A stretch of DNA of 64,000 nt from Pseudomonas sp. (GTDB lineage: Bacteria; Pseudomonadota; Gammaproteobacteria; Pseudomonadales; Pseudomonadaceae). The translations under genes were made by a program, and so were the position numbers. The notes beneath the pieces are model-generated. The model was not told the DNA's origin and made no database searches. It saw nothing but the letters and a program-made list of their open reading frames with translations. Position 1 is the stretch's first letter, and each line of letters starts with the position of its first letter. Of this stretch, positions 47,244 to 55,874 are shown one piece after another. The stretch is taken from positions 1-64,000 of the forward strand of contig NZ_JAUXMX010000033.1 of the NCBI RefSeq assembly GCF_030683065.1. Reading direction: 5' to 3'.

Positions 47244-49466
47244 TTACTCGCTCTGGCGGGTTGCGATAAAGGTCAGGAGATCACCCAGCGGCAGCGGCTT
47301 GGCGAAGAGGTAGCCCTGGCCCTCGTGACAGCCCATCTGTTTGAGCAGTTCAGCCTGGCTTTGCTGCTCAATACCCTCGGCAATCACCTCAAGGTCGAGG
47401 ATCTGGCCTAGCTGGATAATGGTTTCGACGATGCGCCGGCCGCCCTCGCTCTGTTCCAGTTGGCGAATAAAGCTGAGGTCGATTTTCAGACGATCCACGT
47501 TCAGGCGTTCCAGGTAACTGAGCGATGAAAACCCCGTACCGAAATCGTCCACGGCCAGGGTCAGGCCCAGTGCCTTGATTTGCTCGATCAGCACGGTCAT
47601 CAGATCGGCTTCAAGCATGGCCATGGACTCGGTGATCTCAAGCTCAATCAGCTGCGGCTGTACGCTGCTTTCAGCCATAACACTGCTGAGCATGCCAATG
47701 AAGCCTGGATGCCGCAGTTGCGCAACCGAGACATTGATCGCCATGCGCAGCGGCCTCTCGCTGTCTCGGTTGATCGTGCCGAGGTCATGGCAGGCCACAC
47801 GCAAGACCCACTCGCCCAAGGCCACGATCAGCCCGGAACTTTCGGCAAGGGGGATGAACTCGGCAGGGGAGATGAACCGGTTGTCTTCGGTGCGCCAGCG
47901 CAGCAGGGCCTCGACACCCACCAACTGGTTGTTCTGCAGATTGAATTGGGGCTGGTAGACCACGAACAGACGCTCGTGCTCAAAAGCCAGGCGCAGGTCT
48001 TGCAGCAGTTGTACCCGTGCTCGGGTTTCGAACTCCATTTCGCGGCTGAAGTGGCTGATGCTGCCGCGCTGGTGTTGTTTGCCGTGCTTGAGGGCGATGC
48101 TGGCCGCTTTCAGCGCGTCGCTGCCTTTGCCGTCCACGTGGCTCAAGCGGGCAAGGCCGATGGTGGCGGTGATGCGCTGGCTCAGGTCAGCAAACTGCAG
48201 AGGGTCCTGTAGCACCAACTGAAGGCGTTCAGGGCAAAGCGTGCTGTGTTCGGCAAGGATGCCGAAGACGTCGCCATCGACCCGTGCCAGCAAGCTGCTG
48301 CTCGGCAGTGAGGCCTGCAAGTGGGTGCTCATGGCTTGCAGCATCGCATCGCCAAGTTTGTGTCCCAGGGTGTCGTTGAACTCCGAAAAGCCATCGATAT
48401 CGATCAGGGCCAGGGTGAGTTCGTCGGCGGCGCTACTCGCCAACGCGCGATCGAGGGCATGGATCAGCGCCAGGCGATTGGGAATATGCAGCAGCTGGTC
48501 GTTATAGGCATGATCCTTGAGTTGGCTGAGCAGCAGGACGTTGTCCAAGGTGATAACGATATTGCTGCAAAACACCTCAAGCAGTTGCTTATCCAGTTCA
48601 TTCAGCGAGCGCTCGGTCTGCAGATAGGCAGCCATATGATTGTGCCCCTGACCTTGGAAGAACAGGGTAGTGCTGGTCTCGCCATGAAGGTTGCGTCGTT
48701 CGCTGAGCGCCTGCTTGAGTGCGCTGGCCACCTGCCGGTCGGGTAGCTCGCTCAATTGCTTGTCGATGCAGGCGGTCAGGTTGCCAGCGGCGGCGACGAT
48801 CATCGCGCTAGCAGGCGAGAGCTCATGGTTATAGGCGCACACCACACCCTCTGGGGGCAGGCCCAGCAAGCCGCAAATCTGGGTGATGATGCCGGCGGCA
48901 AACTCGCTGACGCCCTGGCGAACGAGTAACTGGCTGCTGGCGTGGATGACCATGCTCAGGCCGCGCCGGCTGGCATTGATGGCGTGGATCTGGTCATACG
49001 AGCGAATCGCGGTTGTCAGCGAAGTGTACAGGCGGTTGCGGGTCAGTTCGGACTTGGTTTTATAGTCGTTGATGTCGTAATCGCGGATCGCTTCCAGTTC
49101 CGGGGCGTAGCCGGGTTGGCCCGTGCGCAGGATGATGCGCGTCTCGCTGTTGCCCAGCTCCTCGCGAATCTGCTTTACCAGATCCAGGCCGGCATGCTCG
49201 GATTCCATCACCACATCCAGCAAGATAACCGCCACTTGGGCGTTCTCACTCAGCAGTTCGATGGCCTGGCTGGCCGAGTAGGCGTGCAGGAACTCAAGCT
49301 GGCGATCAAGGATTTGGGTGTTAGCAAGGGCGAAGCAGGTGGACTGATGAACATCCTGATCGTCATCAACGATCAGCACTTGCCAGACTTGTCTGGATTT
49401 CTCCACCGGGGCATGGCCTGTTTCGGCGTCGAAGTTGAATAAATCGTCGTCGAAGATTTCGCTCAT
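47244..49466 (-). CDS. Response regulator with REC, DUF3369, degenerate GGDEF and EAL domains
   Basis: A 740-aa cytoplasmic regulator. The REC domain (about 25-160) has acidic residues VDDD and phospho-acceptor Asp84 in VILLDVVM. A DUF3369-like GAF-type middle (about 165-315) follows, then a GGDEF domain in which the signature is DGDVF (397-401), so cyclase activity is probably lost. The EAL domain (about 490-735) has VEALLRWR, NVSVAQL, ELEITES, VDDFGTGFSS, KIDLSFI and AEGIEQQ intact, so it should hydrolyse c-di-GMP when phosphorylation permits. The start at 49466 has GAAGG at eight bases; an alternative TTG at 49481 is weaker. It is the first gene of the binding-protein/kinase unit. Confidence 0.92.
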   Translation of the reverse strand: MSEIFDDDLFNFDAETGHAPVEKSRQVWQVLIVDDDQDVHQSTCFALANTQILDRQLEFLHAYSASQAIELLSENAQVAVILLDVVMESEHAGLDLVKQIREELGNSETRIILRTGQPGYAPELEAIRDYDINDYKTKSELTRNRLYTSLTTAIRSYDQIHAINASRRGLSMVIHASSQLLVRQGVSEFAAGIITQICGLLGLPPEGVVCAYNHELSPASAMIVAAAGNLTACIDKQLSELPDRQVASALKQALSERRNLHGETSTTLFFQGQGHNHMAAYLQTERSLNELDKQLLEVFCSNIVITLDNVLLLSQLKDHAYNDQLLHIPNRLALIHALDRALASSAADELTLALIDIDGFSEFNDTLGHKLGDAMLQAMSTHLQASLPSSSLLARVDGDVFGILAEHSTLCPERLQLVLQDPLQFADLSQRITATIGLARLSHVDGKGSDALKAASIALKHGKQHQRGSISHFSREMEFETRARVQLLQDLRLAFEHERLFVVYQPQFNLQNNQLVGVEALLRWRTEDNRFISPAEFIPLAESSGLIVALGEWVLRVACHDLGTINRDSERPLRMAINVSVAQLRHPGFIGMLSSVMAESSVQPQLIELEITESMAMLEADLMTVLIEQIKALGLTLAVDDFGTGFSSLSYLERLNVDRLKIDLSFIRQLEQSEGGRRIVETIIQLGQILDLEVIAEGIEQQSQAELLKQMGCHEGQGYLFAKPLPLGDLLTFIATRQSE

Positions 49467-49666
49467 AAAGTCGGCCTTCAATGATGGAAAAATTCCAGCG
49501 TGCTAAAGGTCAATGCTCTGCGGGCCTTTGATCACGAACGGCGTGGGGGCTGGCCAAGCATTTGATCTTGCACGTCGCGGTATTCCTGGTGCGGCCGCTA
49601 GCTCCTGGCAGTCGGGTGACGAACTGACCGCGCCCGTTGGCAAGGGCGCGGTGATCGGCTAATGGG

Positions 49667-50095
49667 TTATTTCAGCGTCTTGTCAGGGGGCGTTTGCTGG
49701 CTTTTCAGCAGGTCGCGGATTTCGCTGAGCAGTTCCTGTTCTTTGGACGGGGCAGGTGGTGCGGCGGGTGCGGCTTCCTCCTCACGCTTGAGACGGTTGA
49801 TCACCTTGACCCCCATAAAGATGGCAAAGGCCACAATCACAAAGTCAATTACGCTCTGGATAAACTTGCCGTAGGACAGGGTCACGGCAGCGATATCGCC
49901 TTGCGCAGCCTTAAGCACGATAGCCAGGTCGGAAAAGTCCACCCCGCCAATCAGTACGCCCAGCGGCGGCATGACCACATCGCCAACAAAGGATGAAACG
50001 ATCTTGCCAAAGGCGGCACCGATGATGATGCCCACGGCCATGTCGACCACGTTGCCTTTGACTGCGAAGGCCTTGAATTCACTGACTATGCTCAT
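49667..50095 (-). CDS. mscL: Large-conductance mechanosensitive channel MscL
   Basis: A 142-aa inner-membrane pentameric channel that opens under osmotic downshock. The family opening [22 protein letters not shown], helix 1 with [22 protein letters not shown] and helix 2 with [20 protein letters not shown] are clear, and the C-terminal cytoplasmic helix [14 protein letters not shown] is present. An Ala/Pro-rich linker ([12 protein letters not shown]) makes it slightly longer than E. coli MscL. The start at 50095 is the family start; the longer reading from 50149 is not. Confidence 0.96.
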   Translation of the reverse strand: MSIVSEFKAFAVKGNVVDMAVGIIIGAAFGKIVSSFVGDVVMPPLGVLIGGVDFSDLAIVLKAAQGDIAAVTLSYGKFIQSVIDFVIVAFAIFMGVKVINRLKREEEAAPAAPPAPSKEQELLSEIRDLLKSQQTPPDKTLK

Positions 50096-50161
50096 GCTGC
50101 GTTCCTGGTAGGTGAGGTTGAACTGAGTGTAATCCAAGGCACGCCGCATGCCAGCGCTCTT

Positions 50162-50908
50162 TCAGGTCGGGTAGTGCACGTCGGGAAGCGACTCGAAACC
50201 TGGTTTGGCGAATAGATAGCCCTGAAACAACTCCACGCCCATGTCGCGCAGCGCATTGAGTTCGCCGGTGGTTTCGATACCTTCGGCGATCACCCGGATA
50301 TTCAGCCGGCGACACATCTGCAGGGTGGTATCGACCAGAATCTGTCGCACGCTGTCCTGGTCGACGTTGCGGATCAGCGCCATGTCCAGTTTGATCAGGT
50401 CGGGCTGGAAGTCGGCCAGCAGATTGAGCCCGGCGTAACCCGCACCGAAGTCGTCGATAGCGGTCATGAAACCCTGCTTGCGGTAGGCCCGCAGGATGCC
50501 GGTGAGGTGGTCGATGTCCAGCACCTGCTCCTGCTCGGTGACCTCGAAGATGATCCGTTCGAGCGGGAAGTTATAGCGCTCAGCCGCCTCCAGGGTGGCG
50601 CGGATACAGGTTTCTGGGCGGTACACCGCGTTTGGCATGAAATTGATCGAGACCATCGCCGGTACGCTCAGCTTCGCCGCCCACTCCACGGCCTTGATGC
50701 GGCAGCTCTGGTCGAAGGCGTAGCGGTTCTCGGCATTGACCCGGGCCAACAGACTACCGGCAGACTCACCCGTAGTGCCTCGAACCAGGGCCTCATGGGC
50801 AAATATTTGTTGCTTGGCCAGGTCGAGGATTGGCTGGAAGGCCATGGTAATGGGGAATTCCAGTTTCTCCCCGTCTCGGCAGGCGGCACAGCCTGAAGAC
50901 GTGTTCAT
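50162..50908 (-). CDS. Stand-alone EAL-domain c-di-GMP phosphodiesterase
   Basis: A 248-aa protein made of little more than an EAL domain. The conserved EAL residues are in place: EALVRG near 40, NFMPNAV (Asn), FEVTEQE, AIDDFGAGYAG, KLDMALI and AEGIETT, then QGYLFAKP. It should therefore be active. An N-terminal cluster GCAACRDGEK adds two Cys residues ahead of the domain, perhaps a small sensory or metal element. The start at 50908 has GAGAT upstream. It stands between mscL and a YdcH gene; regulation is not apparent. Confidence 0.88.
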   Translation of the reverse strand: MNTSSGCAACRDGEKLEFPITMAFQPILDLAKQQIFAHEALVRGTTGESAGSLLARVNAENRYAFDQSCRIKAVEWAAKLSVPAMVSINFMPNAVYRPETCIRATLEAAERYNFPLERIIFEVTEQEQVLDIDHLTGILRAYRKQGFMTAIDDFGAGYAGLNLLADFQPDLIKLDMALIRNVDQDSVRQILVDTTLQMCRRLNIRVIAEGIETTGELNALRDMGVELFQGYLFAKPGFESLPDVHYPT

Positions 50909-51048
50909 GCGCAATATCTCGTGTAGGTCATGGCTGCTAGCTAAGCAAAAAATGCGGCGCGTGTCCTGCTTGTTCGCCAGTAGTCTAGGATTTTGGTGTG
51001 AGGCCTCGCGCCAAACCAGTCCGATACATATAGCAGGAGGGCGTCGTC

Positions 51049-51297
51049 ATGGCATTGCAATATCATCCACTCAGTCGTGAGTTTCCGCAGTTTGAAACGC
51101 AAATGCGAGCCTTGTTGCAGGTCGATGGTCACTTTGCCAGATTGGCTGAGGAATATGACCAGTTGGACAGGCGCATCTATGAAGCAATGGATGGCCGGCT
51201 GGCAATGGATGAATTGCAGCTGCAGGGCCTGAAGATGCAGCGAGTCATCCTCAAGGACGAAATCGAGACGCTCCTGCGTAAGGGCGCTGCGGGTTGA
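51049..51297 (+). CDS. YdcH/DUF465 family protein
   Basis: An 82-aa cytoplasmic protein of the DUF465 family, built as a helical hairpin: HPLSREFPQFETQMRALL and FARLAEEYDQLDRRIYEAM, then LKMQRVILKDEIETLLR. AGGAGGG lies seven bases before the ATG. It is followed at 51364 by a second member of the family, a tandem pair near radA. No function has been established for the family. Confidence 0.9.
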   Translation: MALQYHPLSREFPQFETQMRALLQVDGHFARLAEEYDQLDRRIYEAMDGRLAMDELQLQGLKMQRVILKDEIETLLRKGAAG

Positions 51298-51363
51298 TCC
51301 GGGTCAAGAGGTGAACCGGTGCAGGGGCATATGCTGGCTCCAGTCATTCCTAGGAGTAACAGC

Positions 51364-51633
51364 ATGCATATCGAACATCATCCCTTGATTCATGATTTCC
51401 CCGAGCAGCGTGCCGAGATGCATGATTTGCGCCAGGCTGATCCGAGTTTTGCCCGTTTGGCCGAAGAATACGAAGCGCTGGACAAGCGAATTTGCCGCGT
51501 CGAAGACGGTGTTGAATTGCTCGCCGACGACGCCTTGACGCTACTCAAGCGCGAGCGCGTAGACCTCAAGGACCAGGTTGCCAAGCGCCTGGCGCCGGCT
51601 GCGGCTCAATGCTGCGGTAGCTGCAAGGGCTGA
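51364..51633 (+). CDS. YdcH/DUF465 family protein with Cys-rich tail
   Basis: An 89-aa paralogue of the preceding protein, with MHIEHHPLIHDFPEQRAEMH, FARLAEEYEALDKRI and LKRERVDLKDQVAKRL. It differs by the His-rich start and the C-terminal QCCGSCKG, which could bind a metal. AGGAG lies seven bases before the ATG at 51364; the in-frame ATG at 51319 has no such site. Confidence 0.88.
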   Translation: MHIEHHPLIHDFPEQRAEMHDLRQADPSFARLAEEYEALDKRICRVEDGVELLADDALTLLKRERVDLKDQVAKRLAPAAAQCCGSCKG

Positions 51634-51766
51634 GGCGTGGTGACACAAGACTTGCAGCCACTGCGACCGTCGTCGGGTGGTTGCTACGACTTGCGAGCTG
51701 ACTGCACTCCCGATTGCAGGCTGGTAAGGGCTATGATGCGGGCTTTCGTTTGAGGGAGTCCGCTTC

Positions 51767-53131
51767 ATGGCCAAGGCCAAACGCATGTACGGCTGCACCG
51801 AGTGTGGCGCCACCTTCCCCAAGTGGGCCGGGCAATGCGGCGAGTGCGGCACCTGGAACACCCTGACCGAAACCATGATCGAGGCCCATGCAGTCGCGCC
51901 CAGCGGGCGTAGCGGCTGGACCGGCCAGCAGACCCAGCTGAAAACCCTGGCAGAAGTCAGTGTCGAGGAAATGCCCCGCTTCTCCACCGCCTCCGGTGAA
52001 CTGGACCGGGTGCTCGGTGGCGGCCTGGTAGATGGCTCAGTGGTACTGATCGGTGGCGATCCGGGGATCGGCAAGTCGACGATCCTGCTGCAGACTTTGT
52101 GCAACATCGCCCAGCGCTATCCCGCGCTCTATGTCACTGGTGAGGAATCTCAGCAGCAGGTCGCCATGCGCGCCCGCCGCCTGGGCCTGCCGGAAGACAA
52201 GCTCAAGGTCATGACCGAGACCTGTATCGAAAGCATCATCGCCACCGCACGCTTGGAAAAACCCAAGGTCATGGTGATCGACTCGATCCAGACCATATTC
52301 ACCGAGCAACTGCAGTCGGCTCCCGGCGGCGTGTCCCAGGTGCGCGAGAGCGCGGCCCTGCTGGTGCGTTACGCCAAGCAGAGCGGCACGGCAATCTTCC
52401 TGGTTGGCCATGTCACCAAGGATGGCTCGCTGGCCGGCCCGCGGGTGCTTGAGCATATGGTCGATACCGTGCTGTATTTCGAGGGTGAGTCTGACGGTCG
52501 CCTGCGCCTGCTGCGGGCGGTGAAGAACCGCTTTGGCGCGATCAACGAGCTGGGTGTGTTCGGCATGACCGACAAGGGCCTCAAGGAGGTCACCAACCCG
52601 TCGGCGATCTTCCTCACCCGCGCCCAGGAAGAAGTGCCGGGCAGTGTGGTGATGGCAACGTGGGAAGGCACGCGGCCGATGCTGGTAGAGGTGCAGGCGC
52701 TGGTCGACACCAGCCATATGGCCAACCCGCGGCGCGTTACCCTGGGGCTGGATCAGAACCGCCTGGCCATGTTGCTCGCCGTGCTGCACCGTCACGGCGG
52801 TATCCCCACCCACGACCAGGACGTATTCCTCAATGTGGTCGGCGGGGTCAAGGTACTGGAAACCGCCTCCGACCTGGCGCTGATGGCGGCAGTGATCTCC
52901 AGTCTGCGCAACAAGCCGCTGGCCCATGATTTGCTGGTGTTCGGCGAGGTTGGCCTGTCAGGCGAGGTGCGTCCGGTGCCGAGCGGTCAGGAACGCCTGA
53001 AAGAAGCCGCCAAGCACGGCTTCAAGCGCGCCATCGTACCCAAGGGCAACGCCCCCAAAGAGGCGCCGCCAGGCTTGCAGGTGATCGCGGTAACCCGCCT
53101 GGAACAGGCGCTGGATGCATTGTTCGACTGA
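51767..53131 (+). CDS. radA: DNA repair protein RadA
   Basis: A 454-aa RecA-like ATPase that helps branch migration in recombination repair. The N-terminal zinc finger has Cys10, Cys13, Cys24 and Cys27. Walker A is GGDPGIGKS (96-104), the RadA-specific KNRFG motif is near 254, and a C-terminal Lon-protease-like domain contains DQDVFLNVVGGVK and GEVGLSGEVRPV. Length is normal. The gene precedes mapZ, as in P. aeruginosa (PA4609-PA4608). Confidence 0.97.
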   Translation: MAKAKRMYGCTECGATFPKWAGQCGECGTWNTLTETMIEAHAVAPSGRSGWTGQQTQLKTLAEVSVEEMPRFSTASGELDRVLGGGLVDGSVVLIGGDPGIGKSTILLQTLCNIAQRYPALYVTGEESQQQVAMRARRLGLPEDKLKVMTETCIESIIATARLEKPKVMVIDSIQTIFTEQLQSAPGGVSQVRESAALLVRYAKQSGTAIFLVGHVTKDGSLAGPRVLEHMVDTVLYFEGESDGRLRLLRAVKNRFGAINELGVFGMTDKGLKEVTNPSAIFLTRAQEEVPGSVVMATWEGTRPMLVEVQALVDTSHMANPRRVTLGLDQNRLAMLLAVLHRHGGIPTHDQDVFLNVVGGVKVLETASDLALMAAVISSLRNKPLAHDLLVFGEVGLSGEVRPVPSGQERLKEAAKHGFKRAIVPKGNAPKEAPPGLQVIAVTRLEQALDALFD

Positions 53132-53175
53132 AGCCGCCGGCCCATCTTTGACGGAGCGCTGTCGCGCAGCAGGCT

Positions 53176-53270
53176 GTAGGAGCCAGCTTGCTGGCGATCT
53201 TTGTCGGTCGAAAGCATCGCCGGGACGCCGGACCGCAGCAACAACCCGGTGCGCCCTGGTTCCTGCGGGA
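53176..53270. repeat. REP-like sequence
   Basis: GTAGGAGCCAGCTTGCTGGCGAT (hairpin GCCAGC/GCTGGC at 53182-53195) is a common Pseudomonas REP word; a partial, decayed partner follows to about 53270 between the convergent radA and mapZ genes. Confidence 0.6.
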
Positions 53271-53274
53271 GCAG

Positions 53275-53646
53275 TCAGTCCCCGTCGCCCAGCGCTGCCA
53301 ATTCGCGCTCCAGCAGGGTCTCATCGCCGAGGTTGAGTTCCACCAGACGGCGTAGGTGGCTGATCGAGTCGAGATCAATGTGCCGGCAGACGAAGCCGAG
53401 CAGCTCGTCATGGGTGCGGGTCAGCACCACTTCCATCTGCACGCTGGCGTCTTCGGCTAGCTGGATGCTCACGCTGAAGGGGTGATTGGTGTCGCCATTC
53501 CACTGCTGCGGACGTTTGATCAGCAGCCCCTTGAGCGATACGTCATGCAGCTCCGCAGTCCAATGCCGTTCACCCTGAACGATTTCAGTGGGCGCATCGA
53601 AAGCGAAACGCTGAAAGCGCCTGCGCTCGTTGGTCGTGTCGCTCAT
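53275..53646 (-). CDS. mapZ: PilZ-domain c-di-GMP adaptor MapZ
   Basis: A 123-aa single PilZ domain protein. The c-di-GMP motifs are RRFQR (R9 to R13) and DVSLKG (D35, S37, G40). The C-terminus [19 protein letters not shown] is nearly the one I recall from P. aeruginosa PA4608 (MapZ), which binds the chemotaxis methyltransferase CheR1 when c-di-GMP is high and so changes receptor methylation and motor switching. Position beside radA matches that genome. AGGAG lies eight bases before the start. It is the only c-di-GMP effector in the window, near two phosphodiesterase genes. Confidence 0.92.
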   Translation of the reverse strand: MSDTTNERRRFQRFAFDAPTEIVQGERHWTAELHDVSLKGLLIKRPQQWNGDTNHPFSVSIQLAEDASVQMEVVLTRTHDELLGFVCRHIDLDSISHLRRLVELNLGDETLLERELAALGDGD

Positions 53647-54048
53647 GCAAAAAACTCCTGCGCGGTTTTACTCACTATAGACAAGGCGCATTGCGCTGGC
53701 TTGCTTTTGCGTGGCCGGGATGCACTTGGGTGGTAAGGCTACAGGTATATCCTGGGCGCAACGCTGCGATTTTAACCGCGAGGCGCAGCCTGTCGAGCCA
53801 TCCGTGGCTAAACGTATGCAATAAGCGCCGGCGGCTTTAGGGCTGCATTGCATCATGCGATTGTTCACGCATGCTGCTGCCAATGCGAGCTTGTTGCAGA
53901 TGCGATCTCTTCAGTGGTGGGTGCCGCCGGCATCGGGTAGGCTTCACCCTCTTAATGCGTAAACGCGGGCGGCTGAAACAACAGGTCCACCAGCTGCAGC
54001 CAAGGGGTTGCAGTCGCGCATTTTGAGTCAATCTGGTTTGGGGGCCAC
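53647..54048. other. Gene-free gap
   Basis: About 400 bp between mapZ and a small frame. No supported gene, terminator or repeat is visible. Confidence 0.4.
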
Positions 54049-54267
54049 ATGTCATCAGGAAGAAAGGCAACAGAGCTGGATGCTTACCTTGAGCAAATGA
54101 TGGAGGTCGAAATAGTCGACTGTCAGCGCAAATACCATGCGCTGCGTACCCGTATTGATCAGCTGATAGAGCAAGAGGGCTGGTCCATCACCGGACGCGA
54201 GCCTGTTCGGTTGGAGCGCGGTGCTCGCGTCCTGATCGTGAAAAATGGCAGCCTCATCGACAGCTGA
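54049..54267 (+). CDS. Small protein of unknown function (72 aa)
   Basis: I do not recognise it. The sequence is mostly helical, with DAYLEQMMEVEIVDCQRKYH, then LIEQEGW and a C-terminal strand RVLIVKNGSLIDS. GGGGG lies four to eight bases before the ATG, weakly suitable as a ribosome site. Codon use is acceptable. It is a short orphan frame between gene-free stretches, so it may not be real. Confidence 0.45.
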   Translation: MSSGRKATELDAYLEQMMEVEIVDCQRKYHALRTRIDQLIEQEGWSITGREPVRLERGARVLIVKNGSLIDS

Positions 54268-54807
54268 TTATCCTTGCTGTCAGTTGCATGCGTGTGACAC
54301 CCATTCTGTTGGGTTGTCACTGTACACCTGAGTAGAGCGCCGCCCGGGCCGCTCATTCATCCTCGCTACCACTGCCGAATGTGGGGCATCACACCCTTGA
54401 GTACAGCGCACTCGCCGAAGGCAGTGCGCCGTAGGTTTGCCTGCGCGGGGACAAAATCTGGCGTGGCTGCCTTCCTTGGCCCATCGCTTAAACCCCACCA
54501 AAACCCTCTCCCGTGACGTCGCAGTAGGCTGAGGCGCGCCGTCGTCCAGTTCATCCTCTTATGCCGGCGGCCAGCAGCCAGTCGGCGCATGGCCAAGCCG
54601 GATGTGCCACCTGCAGTGATACCCCTAAGCTGTTGATTTGACGTCACTATGACAGCGCATAGCCATCGTTATGATGTCAAAATCAACCCTTGGTGATGCT
54701 TTTTAGGTGTCATCATGATGCCTCAAAGCCATTGCTTTAATGGCGCAGAGCTGGAATATTACCGGCCACTGAAAGTACTAACCCATCACAAAGTTAAGGA
54801 AAAAACC
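54268..54807. other. Long upstream region of the adhesin locus
   Basis: About 540 bp with no supported gene. An imperfect inverted repeat, TTGATTTGACGTCA (54633-54646) and TGATGTCAAAATCAA (54672-54686), lies 120-175 bp before the autotransporter start and is a candidate regulator site. From here base composition turns more AT-rich. Confidence 0.5.
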
Positions 54808-55779
54808 ATGCTGAAGTCCGCTGGCACTAGCAATCTGGAATGCACCCAACACGCGGTACCGGGCCGCAAATCGCTGCTGGCCTGCGCGCTGCTGGCGATG
54901 CTGGCGGGTAATCAGGCGATGGCTGATGTGATCATCGAAGGAGAAGCTCCATACGTAGGTGCTACTTCCATCACAGTTGATGATGTTGATGGGAATCAAA
55001 CTTCTATCAATGCAGGTGGGATTGATATCATTGATGAGAATAATAATTTCATTAGTATCACTCCGGGTAGCGGTATTCTTGTTTTTGGTTCTGCGGGTGA
55101 CACGTTTATTACGTCAGATGGTAGTCAGCTCAATGGTGATTTGGTGGTGCAAGGTGATGTGAGTGTTGAGGCAGTTAATAGCACAACAATAAATAACTCA
55201 GGTGCCATAAGCTCTGACACAGTTACTGCCACTACCGTAAACGGCACTACAGTAAACGGCACTACAGTTAACAGTACAACTATCGCCAATACTGGAGCTA
55301 TCACTACAAACACGCTTCAGGCCGATACTGTAAGCGCAACCACCATTACTGGTGGCACCATAACCGGTTCGCTGAATGCGGCCGGTACAGTCGTTTCCAA
55401 TGTGGGCGATGGCGTAGCAGAAACCGATGGCGTCAACGTTCGTCAACTGAATTCCATGCAGGGCGCATCTAGCGCTGCGCTGAATAACTTCGCGAATGAA
55501 GTAGACTCCCGATTCAACGCTGTAGACCGCCGCATCGACAAAGTTGAAGAAGTTGCCTATGCCGGTATCGCATCCGTAGCCGCACTCGCGGCCATTCCTT
55601 CGCCTGCTAATGGCAAGCGCTTCAGCGTAGGTGCCGGCCTGGGTAACTACAGCAGCGAAAGCGCCATAGCCGTTGGCTTCCGTGCAGCCATCACCGAGTC
55701 CACCTCTGTGACTGCGGGCGTCAGCCGCAATACCGCCTCGAAAACAGCTGCCAACCTTGGTGTTGGTTATAGCTGGTAA
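54808..55779 (+). CDS. Short YadA-like trimeric autotransporter
   Basis: A 323-aa protein. A long signal region ends near NQAMA-DVI (about residue 40). The passenger is Thr/Val/Asn/Gly-rich with degenerate short repeats (TATTVNGTTVNGTTVNSTT near 134-152), as in trimeric stalks. A neck VAETDGVNVRQLNSM near 212 and a coiled coil EVDSRFNAVDRRIDKVEEVAYAG precede the YadA anchor with four-strand barrel, ending LGVGYSW. It should trimerise and display a short stalk on the cell surface. It has no obvious head domain, and is much shorter than typical adhesins of this family. AAGGA seven bases before the ATG at 54808 sets the start. A terminator follows. Confidence 0.85.
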   Translation: MLKSAGTSNLECTQHAVPGRKSLLACALLAMLAGNQAMADVIIEGEAPYVGATSITVDDVDGNQTSINAGGIDIIDENNNFISITPGSGILVFGSAGDTFITSDGSQLNGDLVVQGDVSVEAVNSTTINNSGAISSDTVTATTVNGTTVNGTTVNSTTIANTGAITTNTLQADTVSATTITGGTITGSLNAAGTVVSNVGDGVAETDGVNVRQLNSMQGASSAALNNFANEVDSRFNAVDRRIDKVEEVAYAGIASVAALAAIPSPANGKRFSVGAGLGNYSSESAIAVGFRAAITESTSVTAGVSRNTASKTAANLGVGYSW

Positions 55780-55793
55780 CAGCTGATTGCTGG

Positions 55794-55820
55794 GGGCGAC
55801 GTTTTCTACGTCGCCCTTTT
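55794..55820 (+). terminator. Intrinsic terminator after the autotransporter gene
   Basis: A nine-bp stem GGGCGACGT/ACGTCGCCC (55794-55802 and 55808-55816) with a five-base loop, then TTTT. It separates the autotransporter from the large adhesin gene. Confidence 0.85.
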
Positions 55821-55874
55821 ACTTATTTTTCAGATTAACGATAGCCCCACTTGATTGGGGCATTGGAGTAAAAC

